A model generated the notes under the pieces. The model saw nothing but the letters and a program-made list of their open reading frames with translations. It was not told the origin of the DNA and searched no databases. From Nostoc sp. MG11 (GTDB lineage: Bacteria; Cyanobacteriota; Cyanobacteriia; Cyanobacteriales; Nostocaceae): a DNA stretch of 64,000 bases. The stretch's first letter is position 1; every line of letters starts with the position of its first letter. A program made the position numbers and the translations under genes. The DNA lies in the NCBI RefSeq assembly GCF_014904695.1, contig NZ_JACXXN010000006.1:248001-312000 (forward strand). Direction: 5' to 3'. This document shows positions 28,316 through 37,617 of the stretch, piece by piece.

Positions 28316-29650
28316 ATGACTGTTGCTCGTACAGTTTGCTTGGGATTTTTGGCTGTCATCACTATAGGTACTATCCTACTGATGATGCCTTTCTCGACTA
28401 GCAATGGTACTTGGAATGACCCAATTGTGGCGCTGTTTACCTCGACATCCGCAGTTTGCGTTACTGGTTTATCAGTAGTTGACCCTGGCACTTATTTTTC
28501 TTTTTGGGGTCAGTTGTTTATTGTGCTATTAGTTCAGATTGGCGGATTGGGCTACATGACAAGCACTACCTTTTTGATTCTGCTGATTGGACGCAAATTT
28601 GACTTGCGACAAAAAATAGCGATTCAACAATCTTTAGACCGACCAGGAATGAGTGGTAGCGCTCAAGTTATCCGCTCCATTATTGCTACAACACTGATTT
28701 TTGAAATTACTGGCATATTTTTACTTCTACCAGCTTTTGTACCCAGATATGGATGGGATAAAGGACTATGGTTAGCAATTTTTCATAGTATTAATTCTTG
28801 GAATAATGCTGGTTTCAGTTTGTTTAAAGATAACTTAATTGGTTATCAGTCCTCTATTTTAGTAGTTTTCACTGTCACAATATTAATTATCTTTGGGGGA
28901 ATTGGTTATCAGGTAATCTTTGAGATGTATATTTGGTTGCGCGATCGCATGGCAAAAAAAACTAATGCTCAAGTATTTTCTCTGGATTTTAAAGTTGCAA
29001 CTAGTACAACAGTTATACTGTTAGCATTAGGTACATTTACTTTTTTGTGTATAGAAATCAGAAATCCTGAAACTTTTGGTTCTCTGAATTTTCGTGACCA
29101 GTTATTAGTAGCTTGGTTTCAATCGGTTACTCCCAGAACTGCTGGATTTAATACCATTGATATAGGCAAAATGACTACTGCTGGTCTATTTATTACTATT
29201 GCGCTCATGTTTATTGGTGCAAGTCCAGGTGGTACAGGAGGTGGGATAAAAACAACAACGCTGAGGGTGTTAACTAGTTGTACCAAAGCAATTCTTCAAG
29301 GTAAAGAAGAAGTTTTATTGTATGAGCGCAAGATAGCAATATCTTTAATTCTCAAGGCTGTTGGTGTGCTAGTTGGTTCAGTAGCAACCGTAATCTTGTC
29401 TACAATTTTAATTGCCCTCACAGATCCAGAATTGGATTTTATTAAAATTCTGTTTGAAGTAGTATCAGCCTTCGCCACAGTGGGTCTTTCTACAGGAATC
29501 ACTGGAAGTATATCTACAGGAGCAAAGCTTATTTTAATTGCCACAATGTATATTGGAAGAGTAGGTATTTTACTGCTTATGTCAGCTATATTAGGAGACC
29601 CACGCCCTACTAGAATTCACTATCCTGAAGAAAACTTACTTGTGGGATAG
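28316..29650 (+). CDS. ktrB: KtrB/TrkH-type potassium channel subunit
   Basis: About 444 residues, taking ATG 28316 in preference to the TTG at 28310. The four K+-channel-like pore loops of the superfamily are visible: TSTSAVCVTGLSV, HSINSWNNAGFSL, QSVTPRTAGFNTI and EVVSAFATVGLSTGI, each with the filter glycine. Eight outer helices flank them. KtrB is the Na+-dependent K+ uptake pore in the plasma membrane. In cyanobacteria it works with KtrA (next gene but one region, 29822) and KtrE for osmotic and salt adaptation. Co-transcription with ktrA across the 170 bp gap is possible. Confidence 0.93.
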   Translation: MTVARTVCLGFLAVITIGTILLMMPFSTSNGTWNDPIVALFTSTSAVCVTGLSVVDPGTYFSFWGQLFIVLLVQIGGLGYMTSTTFLILLIGRKFDLRQKIAIQQSLDRPGMSGSAQVIRSIIATTLIFEITGIFLLLPAFVPRYGWDKGLWLAIFHSINSWNNAGFSLFKDNLIGYQSSILVVFTVTILIIFGGIGYQVIFEMYIWLRDRMAKKTNAQVFSLDFKVATSTTVILLALGTFTFLCIEIRNPETFGSLNFRDQLLVAWFQSVTPRTAGFNTIDIGKMTTAGLFITIALMFIGASPGGTGGGIKTTTLRVLTSCTKAILQGKEEVLLYERKIAISLILKAVGVLVGSVATVILSTILIALTDPELDFIKILFEVVSAFATVGLSTGITGSISTGAKLILIATMYIGRVGILLLMSAILGDPRPTRIHYPEENLLVG

Positions 29651-29821
29651 TTTCAGGTAGACGCAAAGAAGCGCGAGAAAAAAATAATTTTCATAAGCAG
29701 TTTAATGAGCAATGACTAAAATGATAAAATCTACGTGGTCAAGCAAAAAATAAAGTTTTTAATACGTTAGATATAACTGTTTTCACCCTATATCTAGGGA
29801 GCCATAACAAGGATAACAACT

Positions 29822-30517
29822 GTGAATCTGTCATCATTAAGTTTTCTTCGCAGTTTACGTAAAGATAATCACCAATTTGCTGTGATTGGCTTAGGTCGTT
29901 TTGGTCGAGCTGTCTGTTCAACACTTCACAATTTTGGCTATCAAGTGTTGGCAACAGATGTTGATGAAAAACGGGTTTCAGAAGCCTTAACTGAAGAGAT
30001 TGTTAGTCATGCTTTACAACTAGACTCTACAGAACCAGCTGCACTCAGAGAAGCTGGAATTTTTGAATTTGATACGGTAATAGTAGCGATTGGAAATTAC
30101 GTTCAGGAAAGTATTATAACTACCCTCAATGTCAAAGAAGGTGGTGTACCCCACGTGGTTGCTAAAGCTTCTAGTGAAGTTCACTGCAAGCTATTACGAC
30201 GAGTGGGAGCAGATCATGTTGTTTTTCCTGAGTATGAGGCAGGCAGTGCCCTAGCACGTACACTTACTAAACCATCAATCATAGATCGTTTTGACCTCGA
30301 CCCAGATAACAGTATTGTAGAAGTGATCGTGCCTGATGAATTTCACGGCAAAACGATCACCGAACTTCAACTTCGTAACCGTTATGGTTTAAATTTGCTG
30401 GCGGTAAGTCAGGATGGTAAATTTCAAATCAATCCTGACTCCACCAAGCGTTTAGAACGCGGTTCTGCAATGGTAGTTATTGGCTGCAACAAAGATATTA
30501 ATCGCTTACCGATTTAA
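29822..30517 (+). CDS. ktrA: KtrA regulatory subunit (RCK/TrkA-N)
   Basis: A 231-residue peripheral subunit of the potassium uptake system. It starts with GTG at 29822. The NAD(H)/ATP-binding Rossmann fold has GLGRFGRA (residues 23-30), followed by the TrkA-C domain (from about residue 150: VEVIVPDEFHGKTITELQLRNRYGLNLLAVSQ). KtrA rings gate KtrB according to nucleotide binding. The gene is 172 bp downstream of ktrB and ends before a strong inverted repeat shared with the convergent TPR gene. Confidence 0.93.
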   Translation: MNLSSLSFLRSLRKDNHQFAVIGLGRFGRAVCSTLHNFGYQVLATDVDEKRVSEALTEEIVSHALQLDSTEPAALREAGIFEFDTVIVAIGNYVQESIITTLNVKEGGVPHVVAKASSEVHCKLLRRVGADHVVFPEYEAGSALARTLTKPSIIDRFDLDPDNSIVEVIVPDEFHGKTITELQLRNRYGLNLLAVSQDGKFQINPDSTKRLERGSAMVVIGCNKDINRLPI

Positions 30518-30526
30518 AAGAATCAG

Positions 30527-30564
30527 GAGTTAGAAGTTAGGAGTTATAAATTCACTTCTAACTC
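30527..30564. terminator. Bidirectional terminator between ktrA and a TPR gene
   Basis: GAGTTAGAAGT and ACTTCTAACTC are perfect 11 bp arms 10 bp after the ktrA stop codon, followed by AAATTTTTATT. It stands between convergent genes. Confidence 0.7.
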
Positions 30565-30572
30565 TGAAATTT

Positions 30573-31679
30573 TTATTGGCTGGGATTTGTTGAAGTAGGC
30601 TTTTGTTCAACGAAGACTGGCGAATTATGAGAATTTACTGACGTTTCTGGTTGATTTGGCATTTCTTGTCCAGGTGCTAGGGAATTACTAGTACTGGTGG
30701 GAGTCGGGGAGGTAGTAGCTGTTTGACTAACTTGGGGTTGCTGTTGTTTTCCCTTTGGGGCAATTTGCTGCATTAGCTGCTCAATTTTTTCAACTTGCTC
30801 AAGATTTGCTTGCTCACGATACTCGTTGCGGGCGCGTTTCAATGCTGCACTGGCTTTTTTGATATCACCCTGATTGTATAAAGTCACTCCCAAGTTATAG
30901 TAAGCTGAGGCATTCTTGGGATTCTGGCGAATAGCTTGCATATAAACAGCAATAGCCTCAGAGGCTTGACCATGAATTGCCATCAAACTTCCCAAGTTGC
31001 TATAGGCCATAGCATTTTTCGGATCTAACTGCAAAGTTTGCCGATAAGCAATGATCGCAGGTTCTATTTGACCTTGGTCTTGTAAGGCGATCGCTAAGTT
31101 AAAGTAAGCATTAGCATTATCACTATCTAGTTTAGTTGCTTGCTGGTATGCAGTGATCGCTTCTTGTAGCTGTCCTTGTTCGTACAGTGCTAAACCCAGA
31201 TTATATTGGGCTGCTTTCATTGTGGGGTCGATTACAAGGGCCTGTTTGTATACAGTAATTGCTGCTTCTTTATCTCCTTGTTGGTGCAACGCAAACCCTA
31301 AGTTGTAATAAGCCTCACTAAAATTCGGATTAATCTTAATCGCCTCTGCATACTCTTGTACAGCTACATCCAGGCGATTTTGCTGCATGAAAATATTACC
31401 CAAATAATTCCTTGCTGGCCCTAGATTGGAGTCATGCTGCAACGCTTGGCGAAAAGCATAAGCTGCACCCTGGAAATCTTTGCGATTATAACGCGTGACT
31501 CCCTGTTGGTAAAAGCTAGCCGCTTGAAGATCCTGAGAAATCACAGTTTCGGCCAGCAACTTGCTTTCTGGGAAATTAGTAGTTGTCGGTGCGGCTAAGA
31601 GCAAAAATGCCGAAGAGTAAAGCAGTGTCATCTGAGAAAATAGATGTAAACACTGAGGAAATGGATATTTTTTAGACAT
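30573..31679 (-). CDS. Exported or membrane-anchored TPR protein
   Basis: From the preferred ATG at 31679 (the frame continues to 31733) the protein has 368 residues. A hydrophobic N-terminal segment (MTLLYSSAFLLLAAPT) acts as signal or anchor. Seven TPR units follow at about residues 55-290, for example AYYNLGFALHQQGDKEAAITVYKQAL and AYSNLGSLMAIHGQASEAIAVYMQAI. After a short basic helix the C-terminal 70 residues are Gln/Pro/Ser/Thr rich and disordered. It is a protein-interaction scaffold outside the cytoplasm or facing the membrane; the partner is unknown. Confidence 0.85.
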   Translation of the reverse strand: MSKKYPFPQCLHLFSQMTLLYSSAFLLLAAPTTTNFPESKLLAETVISQDLQAASFYQQGVTRYNRKDFQGAAYAFRQALQHDSNLGPARNYLGNIFMQQNRLDVAVQEYAEAIKINPNFSEAYYNLGFALHQQGDKEAAITVYKQALVIDPTMKAAQYNLGLALYEQGQLQEAITAYQQATKLDSDNANAYFNLAIALQDQGQIEPAIIAYRQTLQLDPKNAMAYSNLGSLMAIHGQASEAIAVYMQAIRQNPKNASAYYNLGVTLYNQGDIKKASAALKRARNEYREQANLEQVEKIEQLMQQIAPKGKQQQPQVSQTATTSPTPTSTSNSLAPGQEMPNQPETSVNSHNSPVFVEQKPTSTNPSQ

Positions 31680-31907
31680 GAATGGCAGCCCTTTACTTAT
31701 TGTTAGCTCCTTATAAGTCAGAGTACCCACCACGAAAGAGAAAATTCAAAATTAATGAAGTTATGAACTTCGGAAACTAGCGCCCAGACTTTTCTCAAAA
31801 TTCCTTAATTAGGACTCAGTGCGATGTCTACGACGGGCTACGCCTACGCATTTCTTGTAAATTGGTTAGAGCAAAGCGCTAAATCAAAGTCTTAAATGTC
31901 GATATGA

Positions 31908-32741
31908 TTATTTCTCAATGGGTGTATTGGGCAGTCGGCTCCATTCATTCCATGAACCGTCGTAGTTCCGTACATGCGGATAGCCTAATAAATACTTCAA
32001 GACAAACCAAGTATGCCCTGATCTCGCTCCAACAGCGCAGTAGGTGATTACTTCCTTATCTGCTGTGATATCCTTACCACCGTAAAGCGCCTGCAATTCA
32101 TTGATTGGTTTGAAGGTTCCATCGTCATTCAAAGTGAGTTCATAATAAACATGCGTCGCACTTGGGATGTGTCCTGTGCGTTCGGTTCCTTCGGGGGGTT
32201 TGTTGTAAAACCATTCGCCATTATACTCTTGAGGCGATCGCACATCCACTAATACGCGATCCGTCCTTCCAATGTATTCTCTTACATCTTTATGCAATGC
32301 CCGCAGGCCTGCATCGGGGTTCTGCACGTGATACTGAGTCGGTGTCACAGTTGGCTGTTCCGTTGTTAGTGGGCGTCCTTCGGCGATCCATTTCCGGCGA
32401 CCACCGTTAAGAACACGCACATCTTGATGACCCAAGACTTTCAACAACCAAAAGATCCATCCTCCAGCAGCAGGGAGATCACCATATACAATCACGGTGG
32501 TGTCGTTTGCAATACCGGAACGCTCTAGCAATCGTTCCCAGCTATCTGTATCAAAATTAGTATGACCATCGGGAAGCATGATGTCGGTAAAAAAGTTCCA
32601 GAAGACTGCGCCAGGAATGTGTTCCACATTATATGCCTGAGAACCCAAATCTCCATCAACCAAGCGTACCTTGGGGTCACTTAAATGGTCAGCAACCCAT
32701 TGTGTATCGACGATTACTTCAGGATGTGCGTAACTAAACAT
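31908..32741 (-). CDS. Two-domain rhodanese (thiosulfate sulfurtransferase)
   Basis: A 277-residue sulfurtransferase of the SseA/rhodanese type. The inactive N-terminal rhodanese domain spans about 10-125 (VRLVDG, HIPGAVF, VIVYGD); the catalytic C-terminal domain is about 150-270, with the active loop CAVGARSG (C235-G242). The CxxxxRS loop suits thiosulfate or a small persulfide donor; SseA-type 3-mercaptopyruvate enzymes have CGSGVTA instead. The gene is divergent from a LuxR-type regulator (105 bp gap), which may control it; that is inference. Confidence 0.9.
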   Translation of the reverse strand: MFSYAHPEVIVDTQWVADHLSDPKVRLVDGDLGSQAYNVEHIPGAVFWNFFTDIMLPDGHTNFDTDSWERLLERSGIANDTTVIVYGDLPAAGGWIFWLLKVLGHQDVRVLNGGRRKWIAEGRPLTTEQPTVTPTQYHVQNPDAGLRALHKDVREYIGRTDRVLVDVRSPQEYNGEWFYNKPPEGTERTGHIPSATHVYYELTLNDDGTFKPINELQALYGGKDITADKEVITYCAVGARSGHTWFVLKYLLGYPHVRNYDGSWNEWSRLPNTPIEK

Positions 32742-32846
32742 GAGTGTCTTACTCCCTAGGAATTCAAACTACAATGGCGATGAAGCTAGATTAAGATTGA
32801 CTCCTTGGCTAAGCCTAGTCCTCGATAGAGTACACTTTGCTCAACT

Positions 32847-33605
32847 ATGACCGTGAACTCTTTACAGTCTTTATTTCAGGCGATCGCTCATGCTCGTGAT
32901 CAACACGAACTCAAAAAGCATGTCATGGTAAAAATAGGTAAGTATTTTGTTACTTACCGCTGGGCACTATTCTTCTTTGATCAGGTGTTTCCTCCTGAGA
33001 CAAAAGCTCAAAGTATGTTTCAGCTAGCATTATCGATAGAACATAATCCAGTCTTGCGCTATTTAGTTGACCATCATGCTCCCGTCCACGAAGAACTGTT
33101 GTTACCACCTGGAGTATGGCAGGTGATTTGTCCACGCTCTGATCACGGACATGTGATGGCTGGGCCGATAGTTAGTGATGGCCGTCTTGTGGGTGCAATC
33201 GGTTTTACCCGCATTCGAGAGGCCCCTGCTTTTAATACTCAGCATCTAGCTGACTTGAGTGCCCTTTGCCTACATCTGTCAACTTGGCTAGCAAGACGCT
33301 CAGCAGGATTCAATTCTCTAAATATTAGTCGTTTAACACCGCGCGAAATTCAAATTGCGGAACTGGTAGCACAAGGGCTAACAAATGCTGAAATCGGTAC
33401 AGCCTTGTGGATTCAAGAAAATTCTGTTAAACAAGCTTTAAAACGGATGTTTCGTAAGCTTGAGGTTTCATCTCGTGCTGAGATGGTCGCGCAGCTTTTA
33501 TCATCTGCAAAGCTGCTACCACCCAGTTTCACATCATCTACTCTTGACTACTCAGGAACGCCAGTCCCCTCTGGCAAAATGAGCATAGCATCGCCAAAGG
33601 AATAA
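32847..33605 (+). CDS. LuxR-type transcriptional regulator
   Basis: A 252-residue regulator. The N-terminal 150 residues look like a GAF-type sensor ([35 protein letters not shown]). The C-terminal LuxR/FixJ helix-turn-helix is at about 165-225: [22 protein letters not shown], then [24 protein letters not shown]. No receiver domain is present, so it senses a ligand or partner directly. The last 58 bp overlap the convergent queA 3' end, so the two genes share DNA. It is divergent from the rhodanese gene. Confidence 0.88.
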   Translation: MTVNSLQSLFQAIAHARDQHELKKHVMVKIGKYFVTYRWALFFFDQVFPPETKAQSMFQLALSIEHNPVLRYLVDHHAPVHEELLLPPGVWQVICPRSDHGHVMAGPIVSDGRLVGAIGFTRIREAPAFNTQHLADLSALCLHLSTWLARRSAGFNSLNISRLTPREIQIAELVAQGLTNAEIGTALWIQENSVKQALKRMFRKLEVSSRAEMVAQLLSSAKLLPPSFTSSTLDYSGTPVPSGKMSIASPKE

Positions 33606-34798
33606 AAGCGATACCCACAAGCGATCGCCTCGTTGTATATATTCAACAACCTCTGTCTCCCAATTAAAGCACTCACCAGCATTAATAAACTAGAACGCGG
33701 TAGATGAAAATTGGTAATTAGACCATCTACGACTCGCCATTGGTAGCCAGGGTAAATAAACAAGTCTGTTTTACCACAAAATGGTTGCAAATCGCCGGAT
33801 TTAGCTGCTCCCTCCAAAGCGCGTACTGCTGTTGTACCTACAGCAATAATCCGACCACCAGCGGCTTGAGTGGCGCGGATTTGCTCTACCGTAGCTGTAG
33901 GAACTTCAATCCATTCTTCATGCATCTGATGGGTAGTTACATCCTCCACTTCCACGGGGCGAAATGTACCGACACCAACGTGTAGGGTTACAAAAGCTTG
34001 ATTGATTCCGCGATCGCGCAACTTTTGTAATAATTCTGGAGTAAAGTGAAGTCCTGCCGTCGGAGCTGCGATCGCTCCTGGCTGTTTAGCATAAACTGTC
34101 TGATACTGCTCATCAACAGCTTCCGAGTCAGTGATATAAGGCGGCAAAGGTACTTCACCAAATACGTCTAAAAGCTGCACCAAAGATTTTCCTTCTGGTA
34201 CATCAAATTGCAATAGACGCCCTCCAGTCGCCGCGTCTGTTTCCAAAACCGTAGCCGTTAGTTGGGAACTGGGGACTGGGGACTGGGGACTGGGTACTGG
34301 GTAGGAATCTTCCCAATCACGCCACTTGCTTTCCGACGCAGGGCGACAGGAACGCAGTGGCTCCCCAATTCCTAATTCCCTAGCTTCAAAAATAATCTTT
34401 GCTCCCCGTTTGAAGCGTTTTCCTGGTTTAACTAAGGCTAACCAACAGTTATACTGCTGCTCCTCTAACAGCAAAACCTCAATTTCAGCACCAGTAGATT
34501 TACGACCATAAAGCCGCGCTGGAATGACTCTAGTATTATTCATTACTAATAAATCACCAGCTTGTAGGAGTTCGGGTAAATCACGGAAAATGTGATGTAT
34601 GGGTGCTGTTTTGTCACCTGTAGTACGAGAATTTACCACCAATAACCGTGAGCTATCTCTGGGAACTACTGGGTTTTGTGCAATGAGTTCTGGAGGTAGT
34701 TCGTAGTCATACCCAGCTACCGAACAATCTAATTCAACGTCTTTTGGCCGCTGGTTCGGGGTGTCATTAAAGTTGGCTTGTGTTATTTGTTGCTCCAT
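33548..34798 (-). CDS. queA: tRNA ribosyltransferase-isomerase QueA with repeat insertion
   Basis: A 416-residue enzyme that transfers the ribosyl part of S-adenosylmethionine to preQ1-modified tRNA, giving epoxyqueuosine. Conserved blocks are [69 protein letters not shown] and [15 protein letters not shown]. Usual length is about 340-380 residues. The excess sits near residues 140-180, where the frame runs through a 71 bp dispersed repeat (34308-34378) and a GGGGACT heptamer tract (34264-34301). These add a polar Ser/Pro-rich insert with conserved QueA sequence on both sides. The frame is preserved, so the protein may still fold, with a surface loop. The 3' end overlaps the LuxR gene by 58 bp. 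Confidence 0.93.
   Translation of the reverse strand: MEQQITQANFNDTPNQRPKDVELDCSVAGYDYELPPELIAQNPVVPRDSSRLLVVNSRTTGDKTAPIHHIFRDLPELLQAGDLLVMNNTRVIPARLYGRKSTGAEIEVLLLEEQQYNCWLALVKPGKRFKRGAKIIFEARELGIGEPLRSCRPASESKWRDWEDSYPVPSPQSPVPSSQLTATVLETDAATGGRLLQFDVPEGKSLVQLLDVFGEVPLPPYITDSEAVDEQYQTVYAKQPGAIAAPTAGLHFTPELLQKLRDRGINQAFVTLHVGVGTFRPVEVEDVTTHQMHEEWIEVPTATVEQIRATQAAGGRIIAVGTTAVRALEGAAKSGDLQPFCGKTDLFIYPGYQWRVVDGLITNFHLPRSSLLMLVSALIGRQRLLNIYNEAIACGYRFYSFGDAMLILPEGTGVPE
34264..34301. repeat. GGGGACT heptamer tract inside queA
   Basis: GGGACTG heptamers (four units with small variations) read through in the queA frame as a Pro/Ser/Val-rich peptide. Slippage by one 7 bp unit would shift the frame, so the tract is a possible point of phase variation or loss of function. 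Confidence 0.7.
34308..34378 (-). repeat. 71 bp dispersed repeat, copy inside queA
   Basis: This 71 bp segment matches 34819-34889 in inverted orientation with a single mismatch, by direct comparison. Its core, 34321-34361, is a 41 bp imperfect hairpin starting GCCACTTGCTT and ending AACGCAGTGGC. It lies in frame in queA. Confidence 0.85.
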
Positions 34799-34818
34799 TT
34801 AAATTTATTAGAGATTGA

Positions 34819-34889
34819 GAATTAGGAACTGGGGAGCCACTGCGTTCCTGTCGCCCTGCGTCGGAAAGCAAGTGGCGTGATTGGGAAGA
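34819..34889 (+). repeat. 71 bp dispersed repeat, copy upstream of queA
   Basis: The inverted partner of 34308-34378, starting 20 bp before the queA start codon. The hairpin core is at 34836-34876. The two copies could pair or recombine, which would invert the 5' part of queA. Confidence 0.85.
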
Positions 34890-34975
34890 AACAAGGTAGA
34901 CAAAAGAAAAACCTGTTCAATAATTCCTCCTTGTCTCAATACGCTTGGGTTAAGGATTATTGGTGGAAATTTGAT

Positions 34976-35004
34976 GTAGAGACGTTGCAATGCAACGTCT
35001 CTAC
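34976..35004. repeat. Perfect 29 bp palindromic repeat
   Basis: GTAGAGACGTTGCA and TGCAACGTCTCTAC flank a single A. The ATGCAACGTCTCTAC wording is a well-known dispersed palindrome of filamentous cyanobacteria. Confidence 0.75.
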
Positions 35005-35241
35005 AGAGCTGCCTTCAAAAAGCTGGTTTGGGCTTTCCTTCATAAAGGAACTTTAAGGCATCATCGCTCAATTTTTCCACTGGGCTATAAGATTGGTACT
35101 ATTAAGTGACACGGAAACACCAATATGAAAATTGGGTAAACCTCCCCATCTAAAAACGGGGACATTTACCCTACCGGGAACAGGCATCTATTTAGGAATA
35201 TAGAAATGTAGGATTGGCTTTGATCCCAAGCACCAACAAAC

Positions 35242-35631
35242 ATGGAATACTTGTATTACCTGGCAAATGCCAGTTTAACTCTGAGGGTCGTTCAACACCT
35301 GCACGCTAGACCCCAGACGCCAGTTTCATTCGTCACCGTAATTCATCAGATTGATGGCTGGGTGGTTAGGATCAAACTCAAGGGTCAAGTCTCGTCTCAA
35401 GAAGATGGCGACTTTCGCGCGTTTCTAAGTGAATTAGGAATTAGCTATGAGCCGCCAATGAGAGTACAAATGGCACTTTGGAGTTTGGAAGCGGGACAGT
35501 GCCCTGTAGATGTGATGCGTCGCTATCAAGTAGCGATAGTCTCTCACGGTAGTCCAGAAAGAGAGGAAATCGAGGCTTTTCGGCAACAGTTTGTCCGAGG
35601 TTTGGGCTACTGTCCAGAAACCTTGGCGTGA
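35242..35631 (+). CDS. Conserved hypothetical protein
   Basis: A 129-residue soluble protein of unknown function. It begins with a short helical part (YLYYLANASLTLRVVQHLHAR) and a beta-hairpin-like segment (VIHQIDGWVVRIKLKGQV). A helical C-terminus with ALWSLEAGQCPVDVMRRYQVAIVSHG and EREEIEAFRQQFVRGLGYCPETL follows. Codon use and HIP-poor composition fit a real gene. No signal peptide, membrane helix or catalytic motif is seen. Probably a cyanobacterium-specific family. Confidence 0.65.
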   Translation: MEYLYYLANASLTLRVVQHLHARPQTPVSFVTVIHQIDGWVVRIKLKGQVSSQEDGDFRAFLSELGISYEPPMRVQMALWSLEAGQCPVDVMRRYQVAIVSHGSPEREEIEAFRQQFVRGLGYCPETLA

Positions 35632-35855
35632 TCCTGTTTGCGAGTAATGCCACTACAAAATTATTGGTTCATGGTGAGTCGGTATAGTAAGTCCAGCATT
35701 AGCTTCCCACCATGAACCACTGGCGTTAGCGATTCCTGGCTGCGGCAAGCTAGCTAGGCATAGCTTATCTCCCTAGGGATATTCGTCAGTAGTAGCGAAG
35801 TTACGAGCGTCAGCCAGAGTGTAGTTAGTTATTGCAATATTTTATTTATTACCTG

Positions 35856-36374
35856 TTAGCCATCACCATTACCAATTGAACAGTCGAAAGCTGCTGGAAT
35901 ATATTCTTGCAGCTTCAAGTTGTATCCGGCTACTGATGAAGTAGCCAGAGCTTCCTGGGAAACTTTAGCCCCAGTCAGATTTTTTGAAATTCGCTGACAG
36001 TAGACAATAGCAACATCGAATCGGCAAGGGTAATCTGCTTTTTCAGGGTACTGAGCTAAAAATATTTCAGCTGTACGCCAAAGTTTTGCTTGCTTTTGTG
36101 GGGTGATTGCGCTTCTTCCTCCAGCATCCCAATTGCCTGAACTGCGGGTTTTAACTTCTACAAATATCAAGATAGAGTCTTGAGTAAAGAGTCCTTTCCC
36201 TGCTCCCCCTACTCCCCCTGTCGCATCATATTGGGCTATTATATCGATTTCTCCCCAGCGGCAAGAAAAGCGACGGTGCAGAATTATCCAACCTGTAGAT
36301 TGCAACCATTGGGCTACTAGGTCTTCTCCTAACTGACCAATATCAGGATAATGAGATGGAGGAAGGTTCGCCAT
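35856..36374 (-). CDS. YraN family (UPF0102) predicted endonuclease-fold protein
   Basis: A 172-residue protein of the YraN family, a restriction-endonuclease-like fold of unclear role. Family motifs are [34 protein letters not shown] with the acidic D/E, FVEVKTR (the E-x-K core) and RFDVAIVY. Members are usually about 120 residues. Here a Gly-rich insert ([15 protein letters not shown]) separates the catalytic strands, and the C-terminus has an extra 20 residues. The start overlaps the 5' end of the divergent pentapeptide frame only if that gene uses its earliest start. Confidence 0.85.
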   Translation of the reverse strand: MANLPPSHYPDIGQLGEDLVAQWLQSTGWIILHRRFSCRWGEIDIIAQYDATGGVGGAGKGLFTQDSILIFVEVKTRSSGNWDAGGRSAITPQKQAKLWRTAEIFLAQYPEKADYPCRFDVAIVYCQRISKNLTGAKVSQEALATSSVAGYNLKLQEYIPAAFDCSIGNGDG

Positions 36375-36460
36375 TGACTAAAAATAGCATGAATTCAATG
36401 AATTCTAGGTTAAGCGATCGCACAGCGAGTAATACGCTCTGTTCATCCCGTTTGTCGGGG

Positions 36461-36970
36461 ATGAAGGGTAAAACAGACTATCGGATTTGGGCAAGTATAC
36501 TCAGCTTATTGCTTTGGGCAATAGTTGGGATCACGGCGTATGTGGCTTTGACTCCAACAGCTTTGGCACTTGAATATAATAAAGAAATTTTGGTTGAGGC
36601 TGATTTCTCAGGACGTGATTTAACAGACTCTAGCTTTACCAAAGCTAATCTCCGCCAGAGCAACTTCAGTCACGCCAATTTACGAGGTGTTAGTTTTTTT
36701 GCCGCAAATTTGGAGTCAGCAAATTTAGAAGGAGCAGATCTGACAAATGCTACTCTAGACTCTGCTCGCTTAATTAAAACAAATTTGACAAATGCGGTGT
36801 TAGAGGGTGCATTTGCTGCTAATGCTAAGTTTGATGGTGCGATGATTGAGGGAGCAGATTTTACCGATGTGCTACTACGTCAGGATGAGCAAAAAAAATT
36901 GTGCCAATTTGCTCAAGGCATTAATCCTACTACAGGACGAGACACGCGTGAGACGTTGTTTTGCCCATAA
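36461..36970 (+). CDS. Exported pentapeptide repeat protein (lumenal type)
   Basis: From the preferred ATG 36461 the protein has 169 residues; the frame is open to 36356, overlapping yraN. A signal peptide (hydrophobic ILSLLLWAIVGITAYVAL, cut after ALA) leads to about 17 pentapeptides (ADFSGRDLTDSSFTKANL onward). The C-terminal cap QKKLCQFAQGINPTTGRDTRETLFC has two cysteines, likely a disulfide. The layout resembles thylakoid-lumen pentapeptide proteins. The function is unknown. Confidence 0.85.
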   Translation: MKGKTDYRIWASILSLLLWAIVGITAYVALTPTALALEYNKEILVEADFSGRDLTDSSFTKANLRQSNFSHANLRGVSFFAANLESANLEGADLTNATLDSARLIKTNLTNAVLEGAFAANAKFDGAMIEGADFTDVLLRQDEQKKLCQFAQGINPTTGRDTRETLFCP

Positions 36971-37362
36971 GAAGTGATAAATCATGGAGAGGTGTAATAT
37001 TGCCCGCAGTTAACCCCACTTCTCCACAATTTGCTTTGATTGGGTTATATATGCAAGGATTACCTACTGGGATTCACGTACTTTTGGCGCTATTGGCAGC
37101 TTGTTTAAGTCGCACTGGAAAGAGAAATGCGATTAAAAACGCAATAGCGCAAAGGTTTCTCTGGGTTTAAAAAATTGAGCGTTAAAACAAAGGATTTATT
37201 GCGATCGCTGCTTTAATTTTTGGTAGGTGGCATACTAATATAGATCTAGGTGTAAATATACCTGATCAATTTCTAGTGATGCGGCCCGATGCGATCGCAA
37301 TTTTGATATTAGTGAAATTAGCTGGTGTCCCCTATTTTTCAAGAAATCGCGATCGCCGTTAG
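36961..37362 (+). pseudogene. Possible remnant of a membrane protein gene
   Basis: One frame reads a hydrophobic stretch (FALIGLYMQGLPTGIHVLLALLAACL, 37033-37110), then TAA at 37168 and another TAA at about 37183. It then continues as GFIAIAALIFGRWH and AIAILILVKLAGVPYF until a final TAG near 37362. Two hydrophobic pieces in the same frame separated by stops look like a decayed gene. I do not recognise a family, and a chance open frame remains possible. Confidence 0.3.
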
Positions 37363-37617
37363 TCAATATTCGCAGATCTACGCATCTACTATGCTACTAT
37401 TTGCTTGATGTTATTACTAGCTTGTTATGTTCTTCCTTGAAGTTCAGCGTAGACAGACAACCTAGTGAGCTACACACGAGCCTATTAATTTCAAGCCGTA
37501 GTCGGCTGAAAAAGCCTCGGATATCCGCCTAAATACTTACCAAAGAAAAACCCTTGGGTATTTCCTAGTGGGTAAAGTCTTGATGCCTAGCCTTTCTTGG
37601 ACAACGACTAATCGTTT

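Larger units (their letters stand above)
34799..35241. other. Gene-free stretch upstream of queA
   Basis: Besides the 71 bp repeat, it holds a perfect 29 bp palindrome at 34976-35004 (GTAGAGACGTTGCA, one base, and its complement), a repeat type common in Nostoc genomes. The remaining 230 bp should contain the promoter for the gene at 35242. No gene is seen. Confidence 0.5.
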
